Assembly: GCF_014646155.1 (NCBI RefSeq)
Contig: NZ_BMMX01000009.1
Coordinates: forward strand, 120,363-184,362
Source: Mangrovihabitans endophyticus
Lineage (GTDB): Bacteria > Actinomycetota > Actinomycetes > Mycobacteriales > Micromonosporaceae
Direction of reading: 5' to 3'
Length of the DNA stretch: 64,000 nt
Part shown: positions 32,692 through 40,468 of the stretch, one piece after another
Position numbering within the stretch: the stretch's first letter is position 1
How the letters are laid out: each line of letters opens with the position of its first letter
Program-made: the position numbers and the translations under genes
The notes under the pieces: model-generated
The model's database searches: none
Seen by the model: only the letters and a program-made list of their open reading frames with translations
Told to the model about the DNA's origin: nothing

Positions 32692-33530
32692 GCGTGGCGT
32701 CCGCGGCCAGCCGCCCGGCCCTCGCGGCCGGGCGGCTGGCCGCCGTGGTGGCCCGGCGCTGGGCGGTGGCCGTCGCCCTGGTGGCCGCGTGGGAGATCGT
32801 CACCCGGCGCCGCGGTGACGTCTTCTTCCCGCCCCCGTCGGCGATCGTGGCGCGGATGCACGAGCTGTGGTTCTCCGGCCCGGCGACCCGGCTGTGGCTC
32901 ACCCCCGCCGCGACGGCCGATCTGCTGCCCAGCCTCGGCCGGATGGCCGCCGGGCTGGCCGGCGCCCTGCTGGCCGGCGTCACCCTCGGCGTCGCCCTCG
33001 GGCGGTCACCGCGCACCCTGGCCTATCTGGACCCGCTGCTGCAGTTCGGCCGCTCGGTGCCGCCGCCGACGCTGGTGCCGGTGTTCGTGGTGCTGCTGCA
33101 CCTGGGCACCACCATGCAGGTGACCTCGATCGTGTCCGGGGCGGTCTGGCCGATCCTGCTCAACGCCGCGGACGGCGCCCGGTCGGTGGACCCGGTGCAG
33201 ACCGACACGGCCCGCGTGTTCGGCCTGTCCGCGACCGACCGGCTGCGGACCATCATCCTGCCCTCCGCACTGCCCAAGATCTTCGCCGGGCTGCGGCTGA
33301 GCCTGTCGCTGGCGCTGATCCTGATGGTCTTCTCGGAGATGCTGCCCGGCACCGCGAACGGCATCGGCTTCCAGCTCATCGACGCGCAGAGCCGTTCCGA
33401 CCTGCCCACCACCTGGGCGGCGGTGGCGCTGCTGGGCATCCTCGGCTACCTGCTCAACACGTTGCTGCTCGGCGTCGAACGCCGGGCGCTGCGAGGACAC
33501 GACGCGACACGTGGAGGAGAACGCCCATGA
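32688..33530 (+). CDS. ABC transporter permease (SsuC/TauC type), second
   Basis: A 280-residue membrane protein of the same family as its upstream neighbour. FGRSVPPPTLVPVFVVLLHLGT is the conserved segment and ARSVDPVQTDTARVFGLSATDRLRTIILPSALP the coupling loop. WEIVTRR precedes the first extracellular loop, which is longer than usual. ATG at 32688 overlaps the first permease stop; its own stop overlaps the ThDP-enzyme start (ATGA). Two different permeases with one ATPase gene imply a heteromeric transporter using a homodimeric ATPase. Confidence 0.92.
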   Translation: MSVASAASRPALAAGRLAAVVARRWAVAVALVAAWEIVTRRRGDVFFPPPSAIVARMHELWFSGPATRLWLTPAATADLLPSLGRMAAGLAGALLAGVTLGVALGRSPRTLAYLDPLLQFGRSVPPPTLVPVFVVLLHLGTTMQVTSIVSGAVWPILLNAADGARSVDPVQTDTARVFGLSATDRLRTIILPSALPKIFAGLRLSLSLALILMVFSEMLPGTANGIGFQLIDAQSRSDLPTTWAAVALLGILGYLLNTLLLGVERRALRGHDATRGGERP

Positions 33531-35140
33531 CCCGCCCCGCCACCAGCATGACCGTCCGCGACGCGGTGTTCGACTTCTTCCGGCAGGCCGGGATCGACAC
33601 GGTGTTCGGCAACCCCGGATCGACCGAGCTGCGGATGCTCCGCGACTGGCCGAGCGACCTGCGGTACGTGCTCGCCCTGCAGGAGTCGGTGGCGGTGGCC
33701 GCGGCCGCCGGGCACGCGCTGGGCACCGGCCGGGCGGGCGTGGCGAGCCTGCACTCCGCCGGTGGCGTCGGGCATTCCCTGGGCGCGGTGTTCAACGCGT
33801 ACCGCGACCGGGTGCCGGTGCTGGTCATCGCCGGTCAGCAGACCCGCGAGATGCTGCCCACCCGCCCGTTCCTGGCCGCCGACGAACCGGCCACCTTCCC
33901 CCGGCCGTACGTGAAATGGAGCGCCCAGCCGGAACGGGCGCAGGACGTGCCCGCGGCGATCGCCGAGGCGTACCGCACGGCGATGTCGCCGCCGCGCGGC
34001 CCGGTGTTCGTGTCCGTCCCGGAGGACGACTGGGACCAGCCCGCCGAGCCGGTGGAACCGCGGACCCTGCTGCACGGTTTCACCGCCGACCGGGACGCGC
34101 TACGGGTGGTCGCCGAGGCGGTCAACGCCGCCGCCCGCCCGGCGCTGGTGATCGGCGCCGGGGTGGACGAGGACGATGCGCAGGCGCTGGCGGTGGAGTT
34201 CGCCGAACGGGCCACGGCCGCGGTCTGGCTCACCCCGCTGTCCGCCCGGTCCGGCTTCCCGGAGACGCACCGGCTGTTCCGCGGTTTCCTGCCTCCGGTA
34301 CGCGACCAGATCGTCCGCCTGCTGGACGGCCACGACGTGGTGGTGTCGGTGGGCGGGCCGATCTTCAAATATCACGTGCACAGCGGCGGCCCTTTCCTGC
34401 CCGCGGGCACCAGCCTGTTCCAGCTCGACTGCGACCCGGCGCAGGCGGCGTGGGCGCCGGCCGGCACCAGCGTGCTGACCACCGTCCGGGCGGGCCTGGC
34501 CGGCCTGCTGGAACTGGTGGAGAAACGGGACCGCCCGGAACCGCCGGCCCGGGTCCTGCCGCCGCGCCCGCCGCTGCGCGACCCGATCGATCCCGGCCTG
34601 GCCGTGGCGGCGATGCGGGAACTGATCGGGGAGCAGACCGTGGTGGTGGAGGAGATCCCCAGCCACCGGGAGACCTTCCACGCCCGGTTCCCGATCACCC
34701 GGCCGGGCGGGTTCCTGACCACCGGTAGCGGGGCGCTCGGCTGGGGGCTGCCGGTCGCCGTCGGCCGGGCCCTGGCCGGGGGCGGCGAACGGGTGGTCTG
34801 CGTGGCCGGCGACGGCTCGTGCATGTACTCCATCCAGGCCCTGTGGACGGCGTCCCGCTACCGCGCGCCGGTGACCTTCGTGGTCCTCAACAACGGCGGC
34901 TACGAGGCGGTCAAGCAACTCGGGCGGCGGCTGGGCACGCCGCGGACGGTCGGCACCGACATCCCCGGACTGGACCTGGTGGCGGTGGCCGGCGGGCTGG
35001 GCTGCGCCGGTGCCCGGGTGGCCGACGCGGCGGACCTGCCGGACGCGCTGGCCGCGGCCCTCGCCGCGGACGGCCCCTATCTGCTGGACGTGCCGGTGAG
35101 CGCGGGCGAGACGTCCGCGTACGCCCCGGACGCGATCTGA
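33527..35140 (+). CDS. Benzoylformate-decarboxylase-like thiamine-diphosphate enzyme
   Basis: A 537-residue ThDP enzyme with the three-domain layout of MdlC. The Pyr domain has TVFGNPGSTEL (the Ser of the MdlC site), LQESVAVAA (Glu53, cofactor activation) and SLHSAGG (His76). IAGQQTREM and VKWSAQPERA closely follow known benzoylformate decarboxylases. FKYHVHSGG carries the second active-site His (His283). The PP domain has VVCVAGDGSCMYSIQALWTASRY..NNGGY, the GDG-N ThDP/Mg motif. It decarboxylates 2-oxo acids non-oxidatively; benzoylformate is the nearest known substrate. It lies inside an ABC importer operon between permease and ATPase, with GGAGGAG upstream and a 4-bp overlap, so the importer probably brings in its substrate or precursor. 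Confidence 0.88.
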   Translation: MTRPATSMTVRDAVFDFFRQAGIDTVFGNPGSTELRMLRDWPSDLRYVLALQESVAVAAAAGHALGTGRAGVASLHSAGGVGHSLGAVFNAYRDRVPVLVIAGQQTREMLPTRPFLAADEPATFPRPYVKWSAQPERAQDVPAAIAEAYRTAMSPPRGPVFVSVPEDDWDQPAEPVEPRTLLHGFTADRDALRVVAEAVNAAARPALVIGAGVDEDDAQALAVEFAERATAAVWLTPLSARSGFPETHRLFRGFLPPVRDQIVRLLDGHDVVVSVGGPIFKYHVHSGGPFLPAGTSLFQLDCDPAQAAWAPAGTSVLTTVRAGLAGLLELVEKRDRPEPPARVLPPRPPLRDPIDPGLAVAAMRELIGEQTVVVEEIPSHRETFHARFPITRPGGFLTTGSGALGWGLPVAVGRALAGGGERVVCVAGDGSCMYSIQALWTASRYRAPVTFVVLNNGGYEAVKQLGRRLGTPRTVGTDIPGLDLVAVAGGLGCAGARVADAADLPDALAAALAADGPYLLDVPVSAGETSAYAPDAI

Positions 35141-35144
35141 ACGC

Positions 35145-35888
35145 ATGCTGCAGATCGACGGCCTCGGTCACGCGTACGCCGGTCATCCGGTGCTGCGCGA
35201 CGTCGACCTCACCGTGCGCCGCGGCGAGCTGGTCAGCATCGTCGGCCCGTCCGGCTGCGGCAAGTCCACCCTGCTGCGCTGCGTGGCCGGGTTGACCGCG
35301 CCCGCGCGGGGCACGATCCGCATCGACGGCCGGCCGGTCGCCGGGGTGCCGGGCGGTCTGGCGGTGGTGTTCCAGGAATACGGGCGATCGCTGCTGCCCT
35401 GGCTGACCGTGCGCGACAACGTGGCGCTGCCGTTGCGCCGCCGCGGCGGGACCCGTGCCCAGCGGCGTGCCGCCGCGGCGTCGGCGCTGGACGCGGTCGG
35501 GCTGGCCGCCGTGGCGGCGCGGCGGCCGTGGCAACTGTCCGGTGGCATGCAGCAGCGCGTGGCGATCGCCCGCGCCCTGGCGTTCCGCCCGTCGCTGCTG
35601 CTGATGGACGAGCCGTTCGGCTCGGTGGACGCGCAGACCCGGGAAGACCTGGAGGATCTGCTGCTGACGGTGCGCGGACCGGAGATGACGATCCTGTTCG
35701 TCACGCACGACATCGACGAAAGCGTGTATGTGGGGGACCGGGTGGTGGTGCTCAACGGCAGCCCGGCGGGTGTGGTCGCCGACCTGCCGGTGACGCTGCC
35801 CACCCGCGGGGAGCAGATCGCCACCCGGGAGCAGGCCGAGTTCGTGCGGCTCCGCGCGGAGGTTGGCCGGCAGGTGCGCAAGGCGTGA
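35145..35888 (+). CDS. ABC transporter ATPase (SsuB/TauB type)
   Basis: A 247-residue ATPase with all motifs: Walker A GPSGCGKSTLL, Q-loop VFQEYGRSLLPW, signature LSGGMQQRVAIARAL, Walker B LLLMDEPFGSVD and H-loop VTHDIDES. These belong to the nitrate/sulfonate/taurine importer branch. It starts 4 bp after the ThDP gene stop. It completes the importer with the two permeases and the lipoprotein. Export role is unlikely given the binding protein. Confidence 0.94.
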   Translation: MLQIDGLGHAYAGHPVLRDVDLTVRRGELVSIVGPSGCGKSTLLRCVAGLTAPARGTIRIDGRPVAGVPGGLAVVFQEYGRSLLPWLTVRDNVALPLRRRGGTRAQRRAAAASALDAVGLAAVAARRPWQLSGGMQQRVAIARALAFRPSLLLMDEPFGSVDAQTREDLEDLLLTVRGPEMTILFVTHDIDESVYVGDRVVVLNGSPAGVVADLPVTLPTRGEQIATREQAEFVRLRAEVGRQVRKA

Positions 35889-35944
35889 CCGGTCTGCCGC
35901 GTGCCGGGGCGGCGTTGCCGGCCGGTCGTGTCACAGGCCCGGAT

Positions 35945-35950
35945 TAGAGT
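35945..35950 (+). promoter_or_regulatory. -10 element of a leaderless promoter for the DUF5990 gene
   Basis: TAGAGT is followed by six bases and ATG at 35957. No Shine-Dalgarno site. The gap between the ATPase stop and this ATG is 68 bp, room for an independent promoter. Confidence 0.45.
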
Positions 35951-35956
35951 CGCGGC

Positions 35957-36424
35957 ATGCGCATCCGGATCGAGGGCCACGACCTGCCCGGCCGCCGTGC
36001 CGGGGCGCAGGCCGACAGCCTGCGCCTGGGCGGTGTGCAGGTGGGTGTGCAGCGCGCGGCCGAGGTGGTGTCCCGGCTGCCGTGCGATGCGAGCGAGGCG
36101 TGCTGGGAGTTCGCGGTGACCAGCCGGGAGGTCGACGGCCTGCTCGACGTCGGCGGCCCGTTCGTGCACGGCCGGCCGGGCGCCCGTTTCCTCTACCTCG
36201 CCTGGGGCGCGGCGCAGGACACCGCTCCCGACGACCCGCCGGGTGCCGGCTTCGCCCTGTTCCGCCGGGCGAAGCTGCTGTTCACCGACGTGCCGGCGGC
36301 GCAGTTGCGTGCCGCCCACGAGGACCGGGGCGCACTCGTCGCCCGGCTCGGCCTGACCGGCGCGGACGGCGGGCCGGTGTGCGCACGGGTCCGGCCGCCC
36401 CAGGTGACCTGGTCACTGCGGTGA
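35957..36424 (+). CDS. DUF5990 family protein
   Basis: A 155-residue soluble protein. MRIRIEGHDLPGR, VHVGVQR-type VQVGVQRAAEVVSRL, GPFVHGRPGARFLYLAWG, FALFRRAKLLF and LGLTGADGGPVCARVRPP match the DUF5990 family of actinomycetes as I recall it; no activity has been described. No signal peptide or helix spans a membrane. Start supported by TAGAGT six bases upstream. Its stop overlaps the SNF2 gene start (GTGA), so it is translationally linked to a helicase and may be an accessory subunit. Confidence 0.8.
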   Translation: MRIRIEGHDLPGRRAGAQADSLRLGGVQVGVQRAAEVVSRLPCDASEACWEFAVTSREVDGLLDVGGPFVHGRPGARFLYLAWGAAQDTAPDDPPGAGFALFRRAKLLFTDVPAAQLRAAHEDRGALVARLGLTGADGGPVCARVRPPQVTWSLR

Positions 36425-39400
36425 CCGGGGACCCGACAGGCATGCCCGCCGACGCCGGCGGGAGGCTGCCCGCGCGGTCCGCGACCCGGGTGATGCACGG
36501 CGTCATCGCCGGGGACGGCGCCCTGGCCGTGTGGGCCGAGACCGACGTGCGGCCCACCGCCCCGGCCGCCGCGCCCGGCTCGGCGCCCGGCGACCCGCCC
36601 GGCCCGGCCCGGCCGCGGCGTCGCCGGGACGCCCCGGCCCACCCGTTCGCGGCACCCCGCCGCGACCTGCCGGCCGGCGACGTGCGGCCGGACGCCGTGC
36701 TCCTGCTGCCCTCCACCGCGACCGCACCGCTGCCGTCGCCGCAACTGGGACTGCCCGCCCGGCGCGGCCGGCCACGGCTGCGCGCCTGGTCGGTGCCCGC
36801 GGTGACGGTGCCGTTCCTGACCGACGAGGTGGTGCAGGAGGCCGGCGGGCGCGTCGGCGCGTCCGCGTCATACCTGGTGGAGCTGTGCGAGTTCGCGGCG
36901 GATCTGGTGCGCCGCGGCCGGGTGCTGCCCGCGGTGACGCCGGCCGGTGCGGGACGTCCGCGGGCGCGGTGGCGCCCGGTGCTGACCGGGTCCGACGCGG
37001 CCCGCTTCGAGCACCTGCGCGAGCGGATGCCGCCCGCGTGCCGCGCCGAACGGACCGCCGGTGCGCTCGCGGGCGCCGCCCCGGCGCTGACCGCCGCACT
37101 GGACCGGCTCGTCGACGGGCTGGTCCGCACCCGGCTGGCGCTCGCCGGCGTCGAACTGGGCGATGCCGGGCATGAGGCAGCCGGGCATGAGGCAGCCGGG
37201 CATGGGGCAGCCGGGCATGGGGCAGCCGGGCATGGGGTGCTGTCCGCCTGGCTCACCGCGCTCGCCGGGGACGCCGGGTTCGACGCGGCGCCGGGCGAGG
37301 TGACCGGGCTGGCCCGGCGGCTGGACGAGTGGCACGCCGCGGCGAGCACCCGGGCCGCCGTGCGAGTGTGTTTCCGGCTCAGCCACCTCGACGACGACCC
37401 CGAGCCGCCGGACGCCACCACCGGCGTGGCGGAGCCCGGCACTGGACCGGCGTGGCTGCTGGAGTTCCTGCTGCAAGCCATCGACGAGCCGAGCGTCCTG
37501 GTGCCGGCCGGCGAGATCTGGCGCGACCGGATCGCCCCGCTACGGCGCTGGACACGGCGTCCGCAGGAGCGTCTGCTCGCCGGGCTGGGCCGGGCGGTGC
37601 GGCTGCATCCCGACCTGGAACCGGCGCTGCGCGAGCGTCACCCGGCGGAGCTGGTGCTGGACACCGAGGGCGCGCACCGGTTCCTGGTCGCGGCGGCCGA
37701 CCTGGCCCAGGCCGGGTTCGGCGTGCTGCTGCCGGCGTGGTGGCGCGAACGCGCCGGGCTCGGCCTGGCGCTGCGGGTGCGCGAGCGCGACCCGGTCGCT
37801 CCGGTGCTGCGCGACCGCACCGTCGACCTCGCTTCGCTGGTCGACATGCAGTGGGGGCTGACGCTCGGCGGCCGTGTGCTCACCGACGGGGAACTGTCCG
37901 ACCTGGCCCGCGTCAAGGTGCCCCTGGTGCGTCTGCGGGGGCGCTGGGTGCACCTGGACCCCGACCGGCTGCGGGCCGGGCTGGACTTCCTGGGCCGTGG
38001 CGGCGGGACGGCCACCGCCGGGCGGGCGCTGCAGATGATCCGGCTGCTGCCGCCCGAGGAGCTGCCGCTGCCGGTGACCGCCACCTCGGGCCGCGGCTGG
38101 GCGGCCGACCTGCTGAGCGGGGACCTGGCGCGCGGACTGGAGCTGATCGACGCGCCCGCGGGGCTGACCGCCACCCTGCGCCCGTACCAACGTCGCGGGG
38201 TGTCCTGGCTGGTGTTCATGGACGCCGTCGGCCTGGGCGCGCTGCTGGCCGACGACATGGGCCTGGGCAAGACCGTCCAGGTGCTCGCGCTGCTGCTGCA
38301 CGTCCGGCGCGGTCCGACGCTGCTGATCTGCCCGCTGTCGGTGCTCGGCAACTGGCGGCGGGAGGCCGCCCGCTTCGCCCCGTCGCTGACCGTGCGGGTG
38401 TGGCACGGCACGCAGCGCGACCGGCCGGACGACCTGACCCGCGGCGCCGACCTGGTGCTCACCACCTATGCCACCGCGGCGCGCGACGCCGGCCTGCTCG
38501 CCACGATCGCCTGGGACCGGGTGGTGCTGGACGAGGCGCAGCATGTGAAGAACAGCGCCGGGCGCACCGCCCGCGCGGTGCGCCGCCTGCCGGCCCGCAG
38601 CCGGATCGCCCTGACCGGGACCCCGGTGGAGAACCGGCTGGCCGAGCTGTGGTCCGTGATGGACTGGCTCAACCCCGGCGTGCTCGGCGCCGCGCCCACG
38701 TTCCGCGCCCGGTTCGCCGTCGGTATCGAACGACACGCCGACGAGGAGGCCGCGGCCCGGCTGCGCCAGGCGATCCGGCCGTTCCTGCTGCGCCGGGTGA
38801 AAAGCGATCCGCAGGTGCTCGCCGACCTGCCGGAGAAGCGACACCTGCGGCATCTGTGCGCTCTGACCGCCGAGCAGGCCACGCTCTACAAGGCGGTCCT
38901 GGACGACATGCTGGAACGGCTGGCGGAGAGCACCGGCGGCGCCGGCAAGGGCATCGTGCTGGCCGGCCTGACCAAGCTGAAACAGGTCTGCGATCATCCG
39001 GCGCTGCTGCTGCGCGACGGTTCGCCGCTGCCCGGCCGGTCCGGCAAGCTGGACCGGCTGGAGGAGATCCTGGACCGGGTGCTGGCGCGCGGCGAACGGG
39101 CACTGTGCTTCACCCAGTACGCCCGCTTCGGCTCGATGCTGGTGCCGCACCTGACCGCCCGTTTCGGCGCGCCGGTGCGGCACCTGCACGGCGGCACCTC
39201 CCGGGCGCAGCGCGACGAGACGGTGGCGGCCTTCCAGGACGATCCACGGCCGGGCGTGTTCGTGCTCTCCCTCAAGGCCGGAGGCACCGGGCTCAACCTG
39301 ACCGCGGCCAACCATGTGGTGCACGTGGACCGGTGGTGGAATCCCGCGGTCGAGGAACAGGCCACCGACCGGGCTTATCGCATCGGCCAGGGCCGCGACG

Positions 39401-39579
39401 TGCAGGTGCACACGCTGCTCTGCATGGGCACCGTGGAGGAGCGCATCGACGCGCTGATCACCGACAAGGGCGCCCTGGCACGCCGGGTGGTCGGCGCCGG
39501 GGAGGGGTGGCTGACCAGCCTGTCCACGACCGAGCTGCGGGAACTGCTGGCGCTGGACCCGGAGGCCGTCGATGACTGA
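36421..39579 (+). CDS. SNF2-family DEAD-type helicase/ATPase (HepA/RapA-like)
   Basis: About 1052 residues. An N-terminal half (1-590) has no clear catalytic motif and includes a five-copy GHEAA/GHGAA repeat near 248-272. The SNF2 core follows: ADDMGLGKTVQVLALLL (motif I), ICPLSVLGNWRREA, LDEAQHVKN (motif II), SRIALTGTPVENRLAELWS (motif III), then the C-lobe with CFTQYARFGSMLVPHL, FVLSLKAGGTGLNLTAA and DRAYRIGQGRDVQVHTLL (motif VI). These proteins translocate on DNA or strip RNA polymerase, like HepA/RapA. GTG at 36421 overlaps the DUF5990 stop (GTGA). It overlaps the SWIM gene by 8 bp. This SNF2-SWIM pair recurs in bacteria, function unclear. Confidence 0.92.
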   Translation: MTGDPTGMPADAGGRLPARSATRVMHGVIAGDGALAVWAETDVRPTAPAAAPGSAPGDPPGPARPRRRRDAPAHPFAAPRRDLPAGDVRPDAVLLLPSTATAPLPSPQLGLPARRGRPRLRAWSVPAVTVPFLTDEVVQEAGGRVGASASYLVELCEFAADLVRRGRVLPAVTPAGAGRPRARWRPVLTGSDAARFEHLRERMPPACRAERTAGALAGAAPALTAALDRLVDGLVRTRLALAGVELGDAGHEAAGHEAAGHGAAGHGAAGHGVLSAWLTALAGDAGFDAAPGEVTGLARRLDEWHAAASTRAAVRVCFRLSHLDDDPEPPDATTGVAEPGTGPAWLLEFLLQAIDEPSVLVPAGEIWRDRIAPLRRWTRRPQERLLAGLGRAVRLHPDLEPALRERHPAELVLDTEGAHRFLVAAADLAQAGFGVLLPAWWRERAGLGLALRVRERDPVAPVLRDRTVDLASLVDMQWGLTLGGRVLTDGELSDLARVKVPLVRLRGRWVHLDPDRLRAGLDFLGRGGGTATAGRALQMIRLLPPEELPLPVTATSGRGWAADLLSGDLARGLELIDAPAGLTATLRPYQRRGVSWLVFMDAVGLGALLADDMGLGKTVQVLALLLHVRRGPTLLICPLSVLGNWRREAARFAPSLTVRVWHGTQRDRPDDLTRGADLVLTTYATAARDAGLLATIAWDRVVLDEAQHVKNSAGRTARAVRRLPARSRIALTGTPVENRLAELWSVMDWLNPGVLGAAPTFRARFAVGIERHADEEAAARLRQAIRPFLLRRVKSDPQVLADLPEKRHLRHLCALTAEQATLYKAVLDDMLERLAESTGGAGKGIVLAGLTKLKQVCDHPALLLRDGSPLPGRSGKLDRLEEILDRVLARGERALCFTQYARFGSMLVPHLTARFGAPVRHLHGGTSRAQRDETVAAFQDDPRPGVFVLSLKAGGTGLNLTAANHVVHVDRWWNPAVEEQATDRAYRIGQGRDVQVHTLLCMGTVEERIDALITDKGALARRVVGAGEGWLTSLSTTELRELLALDPEAVDD
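37165..37239 (+). repeat. Five in-frame 15-bp units in the SNF2 gene
   Basis: Units such as GCCGGGCATGAGGCA and GCCGGGCATGGGGCA encode AGHEA or AGHGA. The array lies in the N-terminal half, outside the ATPase motifs. Confidence 0.85.
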
Positions 39580-40387
39580 CGGGTTCGCGGCCGGTTTCCT
39601 GGCCATGTTCGAGGCGTTGCGGATGACGCCGGTGCTCGCCCGCGGCCGCCGCGCCGCGCGGGCGGGTCACGTGCGGGACCTGACGGTGTCCGGCAGCATC
39701 GCGGTGGCCCTGGTGCGCGGCCCGGACGAGGCGGACACGGCCCGTGCCCGGGTGGCGGTGCGGGCCTTCGGCGCGGCCGAATGGGCGCGCGTCGAGGACG
39801 ACCTGGCCGCCCAGGCGCGGTACGCGGCGGACCTGCTCGCCGGCCGGATGCCGGCCGGCATCGAGGAGGTCTTCGACGCCGCCGGGCTGAGCCTGCTGCC
39901 GTTGTCGCTCACCGAGATCGCGATGGACTGCTCGTGCGGCCGCTGGCCGCGGCCGTGCACCCATCTGGCCGCGGCGCTGTACGCGCTGGCCGCGGCGTTC
40001 GACGAGGACCCGTTCCGGGCGTTCGCGTGGCGCGGTCGGGCCCGCGACGAGCTGCTCGTGCGCCTGCGCCAGGTGCGCGGCGCGGCCGTCATGGACGGGG
40101 AGGCGCCGGACCCGGCTCCCGGGGCGGACCCGGCTCCCGGGGCGGGGCCGGCTCCCGGGGCGGGGCCGGGCGTGTCCGGCGCGCCGGTGGCCGAGTCCGC
40201 CGGTGCGGATGTCGACCCGGAGGAGTTCTGGCGCGCCGCGGCACGGACCCGCCCGCCGCCCGCGCCGCCGGCGGCCACGCGGGCCGGCGCGGTGCTCGAC
40301 GAGGCCGACCCGCCGGACCTGGCCGTCGACCCGGGGACGCTGGCCGACCTGCTGCGGCCCGCCTACCGGGCGTTGCCCGGCCCGTGA
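39572..40387 (+). CDS. SWIM zinc-finger protein
   Basis: A 271-residue protein with a SWIM motif (CxC-xn-CxH): DCSCGRWPRPCTHLAAALYAL near residue 121-140. SWIM fingers bind DNA or proteins and occur beside SNF2 helicases. The N-terminus FAAGFLAMFEALRMTPVLARGRRAARAG is typical. The middle has repeats of APGADPAPGAGP, and the C-terminus is acidic and Pro-rich. It overlaps the helicase gene by 8 bp and closes the DUF5990-SNF2-SWIM unit, which is followed by tandem GC hairpins. Partner of the helicase is the most likely role, inferred. Confidence 0.88.
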   Translation: MTDGFAAGFLAMFEALRMTPVLARGRRAARAGHVRDLTVSGSIAVALVRGPDEADTARARVAVRAFGAAEWARVEDDLAAQARYAADLLAGRMPAGIEEVFDAAGLSLLPLSLTEIAMDCSCGRWPRPCTHLAAALYALAAAFDEDPFRAFAWRGRARDELLVRLRQVRGAAVMDGEAPDPAPGADPAPGAGPAPGAGPGVSGAPVAESAGADVDPEEFWRAAARTRPPPAPPAATRAGAVLDEADPPDLAVDPGTLADLLRPAYRALPGP

Positions 40388-40390
40388 CGC

Positions 40391-40454
40391 GGCCCGCCCG
40401 CCTGCCGGGCCGCAGGCCGGGCGGCCCGCCCGCCTGCCGGGCCGCAGGCCGGGC
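40391..40454. terminator. Two identical 32-bp hairpin-forming repeats between convergent genes
   Basis: The unit starting GGCCCGCCCGCCTGCCGGGC occurs at 40391-40422 and 40423-40454 with no difference. Each copy can fold because GCCCGCCTG pairs with CAGGCCGGGC (one bulge). It starts 4 bp after the SWIM stop and ends 15 bp before the SDR stop, so a bidirectional, T-less terminator is likely. Confidence 0.6.
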
Positions 40455-40468
40455 GGTGCGGGGCTGCC

